Shown here one piece after another: positions 18,288 to 28,830 of a stretch of 64,000 bases of DNA. The notes under the pieces are model-generated. The model was given only the letters and a program-made list of their open reading frames with translations. It was not told the DNA's origin and ran no database searches. Positions within the stretch are counted from its first letter, which is position 1, and each line of letters starts with the position of its first letter. Made by a program: the position numbers and the translations under genes. The DNA is taken from assembly GCF_025151215.1 (NCBI RefSeq), contig NZ_CP102286.1:2418001-2482000 (forward strand), read 5' to 3'. The stretch is from Parabacteroides merdae ATCC 43184 (GTDB taxonomy: Bacteria > Bacteroidota > Bacteroidia > Bacteroidales > Tannerellaceae).

Positions 18288-20612
18288 TCAATCTTTTCCC
18301 CAATCCGAAGGTTTGACACCCATTTGGAGGACAAGCGTTCCACCGGCCGCCAGATCATCGTGCGTCAGGTAACATTTATCATACTTCTTCCCGTTGAGCG
18401 TCGCACTTTGGATATAGATATTCTCCGGACTGTTGTCACGGGCTTCGATCACAAAAGAGCCACCGGCAGCATAAGCCGGGTCCAGACGGAACTCCACCCG
18501 GTCGAATACCGGACTGGTGATCTCATAGCGGCCATCGCCCGGACATATCGGATGTATGCCGGCAGCCGCCAACACATACCAAGCCGACATCTGCCCGACA
18601 TCTTCGTTTCCTACCAAGCCGGTCACTTTGTCGTGATAAGCGTTTCGGCAAATGTCGCGTGTCCATTTTTGGGTAAGCGAAGGCATCCCTAACCTGTTGA
18701 ACAGGAAAGGCACATGATGGACCGGTTCATTGGCATGGTTATAATAGTCATTCCAGAGATAGTCGCCCGGTGTTTTCTCAAACATATCCGTCAGGTCGGC
18801 CAAAACCTTTTCACGGCCTCCCATCAGGCGGATCATCCCCTCGACATCGTGCGGCACGAACCATCCTTGCTGGTAAGGATTGGATTCCACGCAGCCATAG
18901 CCCTCTTGCAAACGTCCTTTTTCAGGCAAAGAAGAAAAGACGCCTTTCTCATTACGCGGACGGAACCATCCCGATTCAGGATCGAAGATAGTTGCATACG
19001 ACAGGGCACGCTTGTCAAAATGAGCCCGGTCGCCCTCTTTCCCCAACCACTCGGCCAAACGGGCCATGCACCAATCCGTATAATCGTATTCCAGCGTGCA
19101 GGATATATTGCCGGGCGTATAGCCGTCGTCATTATTGCTAAAGCGCCGGGAGGTGTTCAGAGCATAGCGGTATGCTTTCTCCACGTCATAATCCCGAATA
19201 CCTTTCCGGTAAGCATCACACAAAACCGAAATGGCGGGATTGCCCACCATGCAGCCGGAGTAAGCATTCAAGAGCTCCCACCGTTCGAGATATTCGTTAC
19301 CACTCTGGTCGGCTATCTCCACAAGCGAGTTGACAAGATCGTTCACCATCTCCGGGTTGATGATGGTCTGAAGAGGCATCTGGCTACGGAAGACATCCCA
19401 TCCGCTGAAGATCGTCCGTTTACGGAACTTGCCAGTCTGATGGATCTTTTTATCCGCCCCGGTGTACTCACCGTTGATGTCGCTGCAAAGGCGCGGATCA
19501 ATCAACGTATGATAAAGAGCCGTGTAGAAAACCCTCTTTTCCTCGTCGGTTCCTCCCTCGACGGAGACTTTCGCCAACTCGTCATTCCAAAGACGGACAC
19601 ACTCGGCATGCGTCCGGTCAAAATCGAAGTCTTTCATCTCCGCCGCCAAATTCTCCTCCGCATTCTTCAAACTGGTATAAGAGATACCACTCTTTAGCAA
19701 GATCACTTCATCTGGTTTGGTTTCAAAATTGGCATAAAAGCCTAAGTGCTTGCCTTCAAATGCCGAAACGGAAGGATGGATGGCTGCTTGGCGGATTGCT
19801 TCGCGATAGCGCTCGCTACAAACATCTTCACGTTTACGTCCCCAATCGTCCGGAATATCGGCAGACCAAACGCCATGTCCGGAAAAAGGTTTGGAAAATT
19901 GGGCATAGAAATAGACCGTATAGTCGGCCTTACCGTCACCGTTTCCCCAACCGCCTCCATCAGGCGTACATTGCATCCAGCCCTTGATGGTATGGTCGTC
20001 CACCACCTCTACGCTCTGAAGTGTCGATGTTCCTCCTACCCGCCGGGCCAGATCGACTTGTATGCGGGCCTCCTTGCTTTCCGGGAAAGTGAAACGAAGC
20101 ATTCCGCTATGAGGCAAAGCGGTCGCTTCCGCCTGAATCTTATAATCGGAAAGAAAAACAGAGTAATAGCCTGCCGAGGCTTTTTCGGTCGACTTGTCAT
20201 ACCGGGAACGATATCCTTCTTCCGGCTTGTCTTCCGTGCCGGCGAATGTATGCAAATCCCCGATTGTAGGCATCACCAAGAAGTTCCCCAAATCGCCGTA
20301 CCAGCCGATACCGGACATTTGCGTAAATGCGAATCCTTCGATAGTCGTATGCTCATAACTATAGCCGGGACCGTTGTCGCCTCCGGTAATCGTGTTGGGG
20401 CTGACCTGCACCATACCGAAAGGAGCTGTCGCCCCGGGAAACGTTTTTCCAAGTCCATGACTCGCGCCCGCCAGTTCTGTATTCGTTGAAGCTCCTACAA
20501 ACGGATTTACATAAGAGGACAAAGGACGCCCGACTGCTTCCTTCTCCACCGTATGGCAGGAAAACAAAGAAAGGGGCAAGAATAGCCCCAACAAAGAATG
20601 TCTAATATTCAT
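18288..20612 (-). CDS. GH92 alpha-mannosidase lipoprotein
   Basis: Calcium-dependent exo-alpha-mannosidase of glycoside hydrolase family 92, 774 residues from the chosen ATG at 20612. The upstream in-frame codons start with TTG and lack a signal, whereas this start gives the lipoprotein signal MNIRHSLLGLFLPLSLFSC with Cys19. GH92 marks include NPFVGASTN, HGLGKTFPGATAPFGMVQVSP, MSGIGWYGDLG and EDVGQMSAWYVLAAAGIHPICPG. It probably trims alpha-mannosides of N-glycans or yeast mannan. It lies upstream of susCD in the same direction, separated by the 738-bp regulatory interval. Confidence 0.95.
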   Translation of the reverse strand: MNIRHSLLGLFLPLSLFSCHTVEKEAVGRPLSSYVNPFVGASTNTELAGASHGLGKTFPGATAPFGMVQVSPNTITGGDNGPGYSYEHTTIEGFAFTQMSGIGWYGDLGNFLVMPTIGDLHTFAGTEDKPEEGYRSRYDKSTEKASAGYYSVFLSDYKIQAEATALPHSGMLRFTFPESKEARIQVDLARRVGGTSTLQSVEVVDDHTIKGWMQCTPDGGGWGNGDGKADYTVYFYAQFSKPFSGHGVWSADIPDDWGRKREDVCSERYREAIRQAAIHPSVSAFEGKHLGFYANFETKPDEVILLKSGISYTSLKNAEENLAAEMKDFDFDRTHAECVRLWNDELAKVSVEGGTDEEKRVFYTALYHTLIDPRLCSDINGEYTGADKKIHQTGKFRKRTIFSGWDVFRSQMPLQTIINPEMVNDLVNSLVEIADQSGNEYLERWELLNAYSGCMVGNPAISVLCDAYRKGIRDYDVEKAYRYALNTSRRFSNNDDGYTPGNISCTLEYDYTDWCMARLAEWLGKEGDRAHFDKRALSYATIFDPESGWFRPRNEKGVFSSLPEKGRLQEGYGCVESNPYQQGWFVPHDVEGMIRLMGGREKVLADLTDMFEKTPGDYLWNDYYNHANEPVHHVPFLFNRLGMPSLTQKWTRDICRNAYHDKVTGLVGNEDVGQMSAWYVLAAAGIHPICPGDGRYEITSPVFDRVEFRLDPAYAAGGSFVIEARDNSPENIYIQSATLNGKKYDKCYLTHDDLAAGGTLVLQMGVKPSDWGKD

Positions 20613-20630
20613 TATTACCAGATTAAAAAA

Positions 20631-20703
20631 AGGCGGCATCAAAAGTCGTCATCCGTCATCCCCGGATCAAGTCCGCCATGACAGAACACTTTTGATGCCG
20701 CCT
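20631..20703. terminator. inverted repeat between waaA and GH92
   Basis: Arms AGGCGGCATCAAAAGT (20631-20646) and ACTTTTGATGCCGCCT (20688-20703) are perfectly complementary, with a T-run following on the minus strand. This is a candidate waaA terminator, or a read-through attenuator before GH92. Confidence 0.65.
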
Positions 20704-20716
20704 CGTTCTACAAAGC

Positions 20717-21943
20717 TTATAAAGCCAATTCCTTCAATATCCCATCCGTCGCACCCGCATTGCCTTTCACAAACTGGCCGGCACTCTCGCCGGCAGCCTT
20801 CAAGACCTCTGCATAGGTCAACAGCTCATCCATCTTGGCCACGAACTCATCTTTTGATGCGACCGAGAATCCTCCGCCCACTTTGATCAAGTCACGGGCC
20901 TCCTTGAACTTCTGAAACCGGGGACCGAACAACACCGGAATACCGTAAACCGCCGCCTCCAACGTATTATGGATGCCGGCTCCGAAACCGCCGCCGATAT
21001 AGGCGATCGTCCCATACCGATAGATGGAAGACAACAGCCCGAAACTATCCACGATCAAACAATCTTTCCCTTCGAGCAGGCTCTTGTCCTGCATCACATC
21101 GGACAAGCGGACAGACGGGCGTTTCAACAACGACTCGATATACATCAGATGTTCCCGGTGAATCTCGTGCGGGGCGATGATCAGCTTCATCTCCGGATGC
21201 TCGTTGAAATAAGGGATCAGTATCTCCTCATCCTGCGGCCAGGAACTCCCGGCGATCAGCGTCTGACATCTTTCCCCTACAAACCGTTCGAATTCTGGCA
21301 ACTCACGCGCCTGATTACGCACGTCCAACACACGGTCGAAACGGGTATCGCCGTAGACCGTCACGTTACGGATGCCATATTGCCCAAGCAGTTCCTTCGA
21401 ACGTTCGTCCTGCACAAACAAATGCGTAAAGCAGTACAGCATCTTTCGATAAGGAACTCCGAACCATTGAAAGAACAACTGGTCGGGACGGAAGATCGCT
21501 GAAATGATATAAACCGGGATTCCCCGCTTCTTCAACTCACGCAAATAGTTTCCCCAAAACTCATACTTGATGAAAACAGCCACAGCAGGATTCGCCAGAT
21601 TCAGGAACTTCTTTACCCGGTAAGGCGTATCGAAAGGCAGATAGCAAACGATATCCGCCCCGTTATAGTTTTTCCGCACTTCATAGCCTGAGGGAGAAAA
21701 GAATGTAAGCAATATCTTATATTCCGGATATTGCGCCTTGACCTTTTCGATCATAGGACGCCCTTGCTCAAACTCTCCCAACGAAGAAGCATGAAACCAG
21801 ATGTACTTCGCATTCCGGTCTATCTTCTCACGCAAAATGCTATTCGTCTTCCACTGGCCGAAACGCATCAGGCGTGCCTTCCGGTGGAAAGGAGAAATCA
21901 TAGCGACAATAAAGGCATAGAAATGTATGAGTAAGCTGTACAT
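20717..21943 (-). CDS. waaA: 3-deoxy-D-manno-octulosonic acid transferase
   Basis: GT30 Kdo transferase that adds Kdo from CMP-Kdo to lipid A precursors at the inner face of the cytoplasmic membrane, 408 residues. N-terminal hydrophobic anchor MYSLLIHFYAFIVAMISPF. Family marks: IWFHASSLGEFEQGRPMIE, ILLTFFSPSGYEV, PLPFDTPYRVKKFL-like region (CYLPFDTPYRVKKFL), KYEFWGNYLREL, GDTRFDRV, AGSSWPQDE, APHEIHREH and IGGGFGAGIHNTLEAAVYGIPVLFGP. The ATG at 21943 is preferred to an upstream TTG. It starts 20 bp after gltX. Confidence 0.95.
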   Translation of the reverse strand: MYSLLIHFYAFIVAMISPFHRKARLMRFGQWKTNSILREKIDRNAKYIWFHASSLGEFEQGRPMIEKVKAQYPEYKILLTFFSPSGYEVRKNYNGADIVCYLPFDTPYRVKKFLNLANPAVAVFIKYEFWGNYLRELKKRGIPVYIISAIFRPDQLFFQWFGVPYRKMLYCFTHLFVQDERSKELLGQYGIRNVTVYGDTRFDRVLDVRNQARELPEFERFVGERCQTLIAGSSWPQDEEILIPYFNEHPEMKLIIAPHEIHREHLMYIESLLKRPSVRLSDVMQDKSLLEGKDCLIVDSFGLLSSIYRYGTIAYIGGGFGAGIHNTLEAAVYGIPVLFGPRFQKFKEARDLIKVGGGFSVASKDEFVAKMDELLTYAEVLKAAGESAGQFVKGNAGATDGILKELAL

Positions 21944-21963
21944 GATAAAAGAATTGTCAATTA

Positions 21964-23490
21964 TCAATTGTCAATTGACAATTTATCTATCGCTCTCTGG
22001 ATGCGGCGGATAGACTCTTCCTTACCCAAGGCTTCCGTTATGTCGAAGATATGCGGACCTTTGCCTTCACCGACAAGGGCCAGACGAGTCGCATTCATTA
22101 TATTTCCCAAATGGTAGCCTTTGCTTTCGATCCAGGCTTTTACCTCTTCTTCCGTACCTTCGATATCGAACGGTTCACGTGCGCGAAGCACTTCGATCAG
22201 TTCGGCAAGCTGGGCGGCACTGTCTTCCTTCCAGCGTTTTTTGCGTGTCTTTTCATCATATTCCGTCGGAGCGATGAAGAAGAACGAGCAAAGATCCCAC
22301 AAGTCCTTGATAAAGGTGGCACGGTCTTTCATCATGGCTACGACCTTCTCCACATAGGCTGGGTCTGCTTTCACACCGTGGCTTTCGAGGATCGGCATAA
22401 AGAGGGCGGCTGCTTCCTTATTGTCCATAGCCTGGATATAATGATGGTTGAACCATTTTCCCTTTTCATAATCAAATTTGGCTCCGCTCTTGCTGCAACG
22501 GCTCAGATCGAAGCTATGGATCAGTTCGTCCATGCTCATTACTTCCTGATCATTACCAGGATTCCATCCCAACAAGGCCAGAAAGTTGACAACCGCTTCG
22601 GGCAGGTAACCGCTCTCGCGATAACCAGAAGAAACCTCACCGCTCTTCGGGTCATGCCATTCCAACGGGAACACCGGGAAGCCCAGGCGGTCACCGTCAC
22701 GCTTGCTCAACTTGCCGTTGCCTTCCGGTTTCAAAAGCAAAGCCAGGTGTGCAAACCGGGGCATCGTGTCTTCCCATCCGAAATAACGGTACAACAGTAC
22801 GTGAAGCGGGGCACTCGGCAACCATTCTTCACCACGGATCACATGCGTCACTTCCATCAAATGATCGTCCACGATATTGGCCAGATGGTAAGTAGGCAAC
22901 TGGTCGGCTGATTTATATAAGACTTTATCGTCCAGGATAGAAGAGTTGATAATCACTTCGCCACGGATCAGGTCGTTTACATGGATATCTTCATCCGGTT
23001 CGATCTTGACGCGGACCACATACTGGTTGCCGGCATCGATCAAGGACTTCACTTCTTCTTCGGAAAGAGTCAGCGAGTTGCGCATCTGCATACGGGTAGA
23101 CGCATCATACTGGAAATTGGGGATTTCCTTCCGTTTGGCATCCAGCTCTTCGGGGGTATCGAATGCGATATAAGCACAACCGGCGTCCAACAACTGATCG
23201 ACATACTTCTTGTAAATATCCCTGCGTTCGCTCTGACGGTAAGGCCCGTATTCGCCTCCGAAGCCGACACCTTCGTCAAACTTGATCCCCAACCAGGTAA
23301 GCGCTTCTATAATATAGGCTTCCGCTCCGGGAACAAAACGCTGCGAGTCGGTATCTTCAATACGGAGAATCAGATCTCCACCATTCTGTTTGGCAAATAG
23401 ATAATTGTATAAAGCTGTACGAACACCTCCGATATGCAAGGCCCCAGTGGGACTCGGTGCAAACCGGACTCTAACTTTCCTTTGAGTCAT
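21964..23490 (-). CDS. gltX: glutamyl-tRNA synthetase
   Basis: Class I synthetase, 508 residues, charging tRNA-Glu. It shows the HIGH-type motif ([21 protein letters not shown]) near the N-terminus and the KMSKS-type motif KLSKRDG at about residues 260-266. The C-terminal anticodon-binding helical region is complete. A minus-strand -7 box TACTTTTG is at 23594-23587, and a perfect 21-bp palindrome sits in the 5' leader. waaA follows closely, suggesting one transcript. Confidence 0.97.
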   Translation of the reverse strand: MTQRKVRVRFAPSPTGALHIGGVRTALYNYLFAKQNGGDLILRIEDTDSQRFVPGAEAYIIEALTWLGIKFDEGVGFGGEYGPYRQSERRDIYKKYVDQLLDAGCAYIAFDTPEELDAKRKEIPNFQYDASTRMQMRNSLTLSEEEVKSLIDAGNQYVVRVKIEPDEDIHVNDLIRGEVIINSSILDDKVLYKSADQLPTYHLANIVDDHLMEVTHVIRGEEWLPSAPLHVLLYRYFGWEDTMPRFAHLALLLKPEGNGKLSKRDGDRLGFPVFPLEWHDPKSGEVSSGYRESGYLPEAVVNFLALLGWNPGNDQEVMSMDELIHSFDLSRCSKSGAKFDYEKGKWFNHHYIQAMDNKEAAALFMPILESHGVKADPAYVEKVVAMMKDRATFIKDLWDLCSFFFIAPTEYDEKTRKKRWKEDSAAQLAELIEVLRAREPFDIEGTEEEVKAWIESKGYHLGNIMNATRLALVGEGKGPHIFDITEALGKEESIRRIQRAIDKLSIDN

Positions 23491-23517
23491 AATCTTTCTA
23501 TGTGATTTATGATTTGT

Positions 23518-23567
23518 GATTTATGAATTGTGATTTATAACGACGCATAAATCACAATTCATAAATC
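23518..23567. repeat. perfect AT-rich palindrome in gltX leader
   Basis: A 21-base arm starting GATTTATGAATTG (23518-23538) pairs perfectly with 23547-23567 across the loop AACGACGC. It is located between the gltX promoter box and start codon. Confidence 0.8.
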
Positions 23568-23662
23568 ATAATTCCGTTTACTGCGGCAAAAGTAGCCCTT
23601 TTTTTTCTCTTAGTAAACTTTTTTATGTACATTTCGCCTTTCAATACATAAAACAGAACATT

Positions 23663-25693
23663 ATGAAAGCAAATAACTATAGCATACATCCGAGTGTCTA
23701 TTTTATTGTGGCGGCCTTGTTGATCGCTTACTTCTTTCCGAGGGAAGGAAAATTCCGTTACCAATTCTATGAAGGAAAACCTTGGCGGTACGGGTTGCTT
23801 ACCGCTCCGAGCGACTTCCCGATCTACAAGACTGATGCGGAAGTACAGGCCGAACGCGACAGCGCTCTCAAAAAGTTCGAGCCTTATTACCGACTGGATA
23901 CCACAATCGAATCTGAAGAGATAGACAAACTACGCGCCGACTATCAGGGCACGCTGAGGAACCGGGCGACTCCGGCCTATATGCAGTATATCGAAAACAG
24001 CTTGCAAAAGCTATACCGGGATGGTATCATTTCTACCCAGGACATGGATGAACTCAAGAAGGAGGAATATCCCCGCATCAACCTGCTCGCGAGCAGCGTA
24101 GCGCACCCCCATTACAGTAGCGATTTTTTTACAGTCAAGACGGCGTATGAGTTTATCATCAACAATTGCCCCTCTTATCTGGACAAGTCGGTATTGCAAT
24201 CTTGCGATATCAACAATTATTTGGTGGAAAATATCACATACGACAAGACGATGTCGGAAAAAGTCAGGGAAGATATCCTGAACAGCATCCCGCTGGCCAA
24301 CGGCATGATACAGGCAGGAGAACGTATCGTCGACCGGGGCGAAATCATCGACAACCATACTTACAATGTGCTCCGTTCCCTTAAGATCGTACACGAGACC
24401 AAGTCCGGAGGAGCCCAACGGCAAGGTATCATCATGGGAGGCCAGTTCGTGCTGGTATTCGGTATTCTCTTCTGCTTCTGGCTGTACCTGTGGTCTTTCC
24501 GGTTGAAAATCCTGCATAACAGGAGGAATGCGCTTTTCCTCGTACTATGCGTATTCGTGAGCTGCATACTAACAGAGCTTTGCGTGACGTACGGGTTGTT
24601 CAATGTCTATATCCTCCCGTTCGCTATCGTGCCGATTGTCGTGCGCACGTTCTTCGACTCGCGCACGGCGCTGTTCACACACCTGATCATCGTGCTGATC
24701 TGCTCACTAATGGTGCCTTTCCCACACGAATTCCTGTTGCTACAGGTGATTGCCGGCATGGTCGTGACATTCAGCTTGAGGGATTTATACGAACGTTCCC
24801 AACTGATCCGCTGCGCTTTCTTCATCTTCATGTCCTATGCGCTCTGCTACATCAGCCTGTCCATCTACCAGGAAGCGGACTTCAAGAAGATCAACTGGAT
24901 GATGATGCTCTATTTCGGCATCAATTTTATCCTGCTGATGTTTACTTACATATTAGTCTATATGCTGGAAAAGACATTCGGTTATGTGTCCAGCATTACG
25001 TTGGTCGAACTCTCCAACATCAATACGCCGATCCTAAAAAAGCTGTCCGAAATATCTCCGGGAACCTTCCAACATTCTTTGCAGATGTCGATCTTAGCGT
25101 CGGAAGCGGCTGCCGCTATCGGAGCAAACGCGCAGCTCGTACGTACAGGAGCCATGTATCATGATATCGGTAAGATGGCGAATCCGGCATTCTTTACCGA
25201 AAACCAAAGCAGTATCAATCCGCACAGCCAGCTATCGTTCGACCAAAGCGCGAAAATCATTATCAATCATGTGAACGACGGTGTCAAGATCGCAGAAAAA
25301 GCAATGTTGCCAAAAGCCATCATCGATTTTATCCGTACCCATCACGGACGCGGAAAAGCCAAATACTTCTATAACTCTTTCAAAAACCAGTATCCCGACC
25401 GCGAAATAGACGAAGAGGCTTTCACCTATCCGGGGCCGAACCCGTTCTCGAAAGAGACTGCCGTCCTGATGATGGCTGATTCCGTAGAAGCGGCCTCCCG
25501 TAGCCTGAAAGAACACACGGAAGAAAACATTCGTGCCTTAGTCGACAAGATCATAGACGGACAGATTGCCGACGGACTGATGCGTAATGCCCCGCTGACG
25601 TTCAAGGATGTGGAAACGGTTAAGAATGTCTTTGTGGAAAAACTGAAGATCATGTACCATACACGAATCAGTTATCCGGATTTGAAGAAATAA
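23663..25693 (+). CDS. 7TM-HD phosphohydrolase, PgpH-like
   Basis: 676-residue membrane protein of the 7TMR-HD family. It has an N-terminal membrane anchor (SVYFIVAALLIAYFFP), an extracytoplasmic region to about residue 265, a seven-helix membrane block (about 270-470) and a cytoplasmic HD domain. The HD metal motif reads TGAMYHDIGKMANPAFFTEN, with NPHSQLSFDQS and IRTHHGRGKAKYFY further on. Characterised relatives (PgpH) hydrolyse cyclic di-AMP to pApA. Divergent from gltX, and its 3' end overlaps the phosphatase gene by 26 bp. Confidence 0.92.
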   Translation: MKANNYSIHPSVYFIVAALLIAYFFPREGKFRYQFYEGKPWRYGLLTAPSDFPIYKTDAEVQAERDSALKKFEPYYRLDTTIESEEIDKLRADYQGTLRNRATPAYMQYIENSLQKLYRDGIISTQDMDELKKEEYPRINLLASSVAHPHYSSDFFTVKTAYEFIINNCPSYLDKSVLQSCDINNYLVENITYDKTMSEKVREDILNSIPLANGMIQAGERIVDRGEIIDNHTYNVLRSLKIVHETKSGGAQRQGIIMGGQFVLVFGILFCFWLYLWSFRLKILHNRRNALFLVLCVFVSCILTELCVTYGLFNVYILPFAIVPIVVRTFFDSRTALFTHLIIVLICSLMVPFPHEFLLLQVIAGMVVTFSLRDLYERSQLIRCAFFIFMSYALCYISLSIYQEADFKKINWMMMLYFGINFILLMFTYILVYMLEKTFGYVSSITLVELSNINTPILKKLSEISPGTFQHSLQMSILASEAAAAIGANAQLVRTGAMYHDIGKMANPAFFTENQSSINPHSQLSFDQSAKIIINHVNDGVKIAEKAMLPKAIIDFIRTHHGRGKAKYFYNSFKNQYPDREIDEEAFTYPGPNPFSKETAVLMMADSVEAASRSLKEHTEENIRALVDKIIDGQIADGLMRNAPLTFKDVETVKNVFVEKLKIMYHTRISYPDLKK

Positions 25694-26177
25694 ACTGTAC
25701 AAGCTCATCCAGTAGCCCAGCGCAAGCATCCTCCAGCAGATCAAGGACCAGCTCGAAACCTTCCGCTCCACTATAGTACGGATCGGGGACATGGTCATAC
25801 AGCTTGTTCTGGGAATATTCCGTCATCTGATGTATCTTTTCCACGGATTCCAAATCCGGGGCTTTCCGTTTCAGATCGTCTATGTTACGGTTGTCCATTC
25901 CGATAATCAGGTCGAAGTCGAAAAAGTCTTCCGTACATACCGGACGGGAGACCGAATCTAACTTATATCCCCTACGGGCCGCATGCGAGCGCATACGCGG
26001 ATCGGCTTTTTCTCCTGCGTGATACCCAATAATACCGGCAGAATCGATCTTGATCCGGCCATCCAGTCCCGCATCCTGAACCAACTTCTTCATCACGGCC
26101 TCAGCCGACGGTGACCGGCAAATATTTCCCAGACACACAAACAATATCTTATATTCTCCTTTCTTCTCTTCCATCAT
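25668..26177 (-). CDS. low-molecular-weight protein-tyrosine phosphatase
   Basis: 169-residue LMW-PTP/arsenate-reductase fold. The P-loop FVCLGNICRSPSAEAVM holds the nucleophile Cys15 and Arg21 (CX5R), and the general-acid motif is DHVPDPYYSG. It may dephosphorylate a BY-kinase or other phosphotyrosine proteins. Two adjacent ATGs (26177 and 26174) are possible starts. The C-terminus overlaps the convergent PgpH-like gene. priA ends upstream on the same strand, behind a palindrome. Confidence 0.9.
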   Translation of the reverse strand: MMEEKKGEYKILFVCLGNICRSPSAEAVMKKLVQDAGLDGRIKIDSAGIIGYHAGEKADPRMRSHAARRGYKLDSVSRPVCTEDFFDFDLIIGMDNRNIDDLKRKAPDLESVEKIHQMTEYSQNKLYDHVPDPYYSGAEGFELVLDLLEDACAGLLDELVQFISSNPDN

Positions 26178-26196
26178 TCTTAATTTACAATTTACA

Positions 26197-26216
26197 CCGG
26201 GGGATTAATCCCCCGG
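26197..26216. terminator. perfect palindrome downstream of priA start region
   Basis: CCGGGGGATTAATCCCCCGG is fully self-complementary. It lies between the priA stop (26255) and the phosphatase start, both read leftward, so it probably ends the priA transcript. Confidence 0.65.
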
Positions 26217-26254
26217 CTATTGACTCGGGATTAATTTCTCCTGACAACCGACTC

Positions 26255-28717
26255 TCAAGCCGGATCTACATCATAGTGCACGATCAACTGCTTAAACGGC
26301 AAGTAGCGTTGCATTTCAGTGTGTACCGATTCCAGTATCTCACGTACCGGAGCAATCGCGGCGGCAATCTCTATCTTTAAAACGATTTTCCGGATATGGA
26401 GAGTTTGCACACGGGTTATCGGCGGAGTGACCGGACCCAGCACGCGTTCGCCCAAACGACGGCGCAGGTTCTCGGCATACAAAACAGATAGTTCCTGCAG
26501 GATCGAATCATTCCGGCTACGCAAGACTATCACTATCAAACGATAGTAAGGCGGATAACGGAACATGCTCCGCTCACCCAATTGAAGACGTACCATTTCC
26601 TTATAGGCGAAACGTTCTACCATCCTGATTAGCGGATGGTCAGGCTGAGAAGTTTGCAGGACAACCGTTCCCCGCTTATCCCGTCTTCCGGCACGGCCGC
26701 TCACCTGTACCATCAACTGGAAGGCGCGCTCATGGGCACGGAAATCCGGGAAGTTCATCAGGCTATCGGCATTCAGGATACCGACCACACTGACGTTCCC
26801 GAAATCCAGACCTTTCGAGAGCATCTGAGTTCCGATCAATATCTGTGTCTTACCTTTCTCAAAGTCCGCGATGATCCGCTCATAGGCCGCACGGGTGCGG
26901 GCGGTATCGAAATCCAGACGCTCGACCTTGGCGGAAGGGAAGAGAGTAGCAATCTCTTCCTCCACCATCTCAGTCCCGAACCCCATCGTACGAAGTTCCG
27001 GGCTCTGGCATTCCGGGCAGTGATGAGGCAACTGGATTTTATATCCGCAATAGTGGCATACCAACTCATTACGAAACTTATGGTATGTCAGGCTGACATC
27101 GCAATTGACACAATGGGGAACCCAACCGCACTCCTTGCACTCGATCACCGGAGCGAATCCCCGGCGGTTCTGGAACAGGATCACTTGCTCTCCCTTTCCT
27201 AACGCCTCGCTCAACTTTTCTACCAAGACCGGCGAAAAAAGCGTGTCTTTCATTATCTTCTTACGCCTCAACTCCTTGATATCGACCGTCAGTATTTCCG
27301 GCATCAGCCGGTCGCCATAACGGGTAGTCAGTTCCACCAGGCCATATTTGCCGATAGTGGCATTAAAATAAGAATCAATGGAAGGGGTAGCGGAGCCCAA
27401 CAATGTTTTCGCCCCATGCATACCGGCTAACACCAAGGCTGCATTGCGAGCATGATAACGCGGAGCCGGGTCCTGCTGCTTATAGGTATTCTCATGCTCC
27501 TCGTCTATAATAATCAGACCTAGATCCTTGAATGGCAAAAACAAAGAGGAACGAACGCCTAACACTAGCATCGGCTCGCCCGTATGCAGCAAACGGTTCC
27601 AGACTTCCACCCGTTCGTTATCAGAAAATTTGGAATGATAAACCAGCAACTTGTCGCCGAACAACTTGGCCAGCCGTTCCGTGATCTGGGTGGTGATGGC
27701 AATCTCAGGCAGCATATACAAAACCTGGCGTCCCATCTTCAGCACCTCATCGATCAGCCACACATAGACTTCCGTCTTTCCACTGGAAGTAACACCGTGC
27801 AAGAGACAGACTTCTTTCTCCCGGAAAATATCATGTATTTCCCCGTAAGCCTTCCTCTGCGCCTCACTTAAAGGGTTCAAGGGCTGTAAACGGCAAACCG
27901 GAACCTGCAACCTTCCTACCTCTTTTTCATAACTTTCCAGCACACCTCGCTTCAGCACACCGTCCAATATGGCTGGAGAACAACCGCAGTTCTCCAACAA
28001 TTCCTTCTTCGACAATTCGCGTACCAGTGCCGGATTAAGCGCATGACTGAGTTCTAGAAAACAGATCAGCAAGTGTTCCTGCTTCTTCGCCCGCTTGAAG
28101 TCCGCAAACACGGCCTGTAATTTTTCTTCATCCTTATACACCTCGGCAAGACGAATAAAGGTCTGCATTTTCGGCATAAAGCCCCGTTTCAATTCCTCGC
28201 TCACCTCAACCGCACCTTTAGCCATCAGGGAGGCGACAACAGGTACGACATTCCGTAGCCCGGTTTTCTTTTCCAATTCGGAAACCGTCAGTTTCAAAAC
28301 ACCGGTAAAGGCATCCAGCACAGCCTGCTCATTTGGACGCAAGGACCCATCGGCTTCGAAATCTTCATTATAAGTAACAGCCGTTTCACTCTCCAGTTTT
28401 AGCCCGGAAGGCAAAGCGGCCTTGTAAACATCTCCTAATTTACACAGATAATAGGATGCGATCCATTTCCAAAAACGAAGTTGCGGACGACGGAGCACAG
28501 GCGTGGCATCCAGCAAAGCATAAATCTCCTTTGTCTCGTACTGGCTATCGATCCCACACTCATGCACATCCATGACGATAGCCGTATAATAACGCTTCTT
28601 TCCAAAATGGACGATCACTCGGCAACCGGGTATTACCGCTTGTTCCAGATCGGATGGTATGCTATAGGTATAGCTATTCTCCAACGGGAGCGGGAGTATA
28701 ACGTCTGCGTACTTCAT
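26255..28717 (-). CDS. priA: primosomal replication-restart helicase PriA
   Basis: 820-residue superfamily 2 DNA helicase that restarts stalled forks. It has an N-terminal 3'BD region, Walker A GVTSSGKTEVYVW, DEEH box LIIIDEEHENTYKQQDPAPRYHARNA (partly quoted), a zinc-binding insertion with paired cysteines (CKECGWVPHCVNC, CHYCGYKIQLPHHCPEC), helicase motifs GTQMLSKGLDFGNV and QVSGRAGR. A -7 box TACTTTTG lies at 28764-28757 on the minus strand. Complete and normal in length. Confidence 0.96.
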   Translation of the reverse strand: MKYADVILPLPLENSYTYSIPSDLEQAVIPGCRVIVHFGKKRYYTAIVMDVHECGIDSQYETKEIYALLDATPVLRRPQLRFWKWIASYYLCKLGDVYKAALPSGLKLESETAVTYNEDFEADGSLRPNEQAVLDAFTGVLKLTVSELEKKTGLRNVVPVVASLMAKGAVEVSEELKRGFMPKMQTFIRLAEVYKDEEKLQAVFADFKRAKKQEHLLICFLELSHALNPALVRELSKKELLENCGCSPAILDGVLKRGVLESYEKEVGRLQVPVCRLQPLNPLSEAQRKAYGEIHDIFREKEVCLLHGVTSSGKTEVYVWLIDEVLKMGRQVLYMLPEIAITTQITERLAKLFGDKLLVYHSKFSDNERVEVWNRLLHTGEPMLVLGVRSSLFLPFKDLGLIIIDEEHENTYKQQDPAPRYHARNAALVLAGMHGAKTLLGSATPSIDSYFNATIGKYGLVELTTRYGDRLMPEILTVDIKELRRKKIMKDTLFSPVLVEKLSEALGKGEQVILFQNRRGFAPVIECKECGWVPHCVNCDVSLTYHKFRNELVCHYCGYKIQLPHHCPECQSPELRTMGFGTEMVEEEIATLFPSAKVERLDFDTARTRAAYERIIADFEKGKTQILIGTQMLSKGLDFGNVSVVGILNADSLMNFPDFRAHERAFQLMVQVSGRAGRRDKRGTVVLQTSQPDHPLIRMVERFAYKEMVRLQLGERSMFRYPPYYRLIVIVLRSRNDSILQELSVLYAENLRRRLGERVLGPVTPPITRVQTLHIRKIVLKIEIAAAIAPVREILESVHTEMQRYLPFKQLIVHYDVDPA

Positions 28718-28772
28718 TCTTATTCTTATTTATACGAACAATGTTCATAGCGATGCCAAAAGTAACAAAAAA

Positions 28773-28795
28773 GGCCGGACTTTAGCAGTCCGGCC
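28773..28795 (-). terminator. terminator downstream of outer-membrane barrel gene
   Basis: GGCCGGACT (28773-28781), loop TTAGC and AGTCCGGCC (28787-28795), followed by a T-run on the minus strand. Confidence 0.85.
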
Positions 28796-28830
28796 TCTGT
28801 TTATCTGCTATCAGATATTCTTTATTCTTT

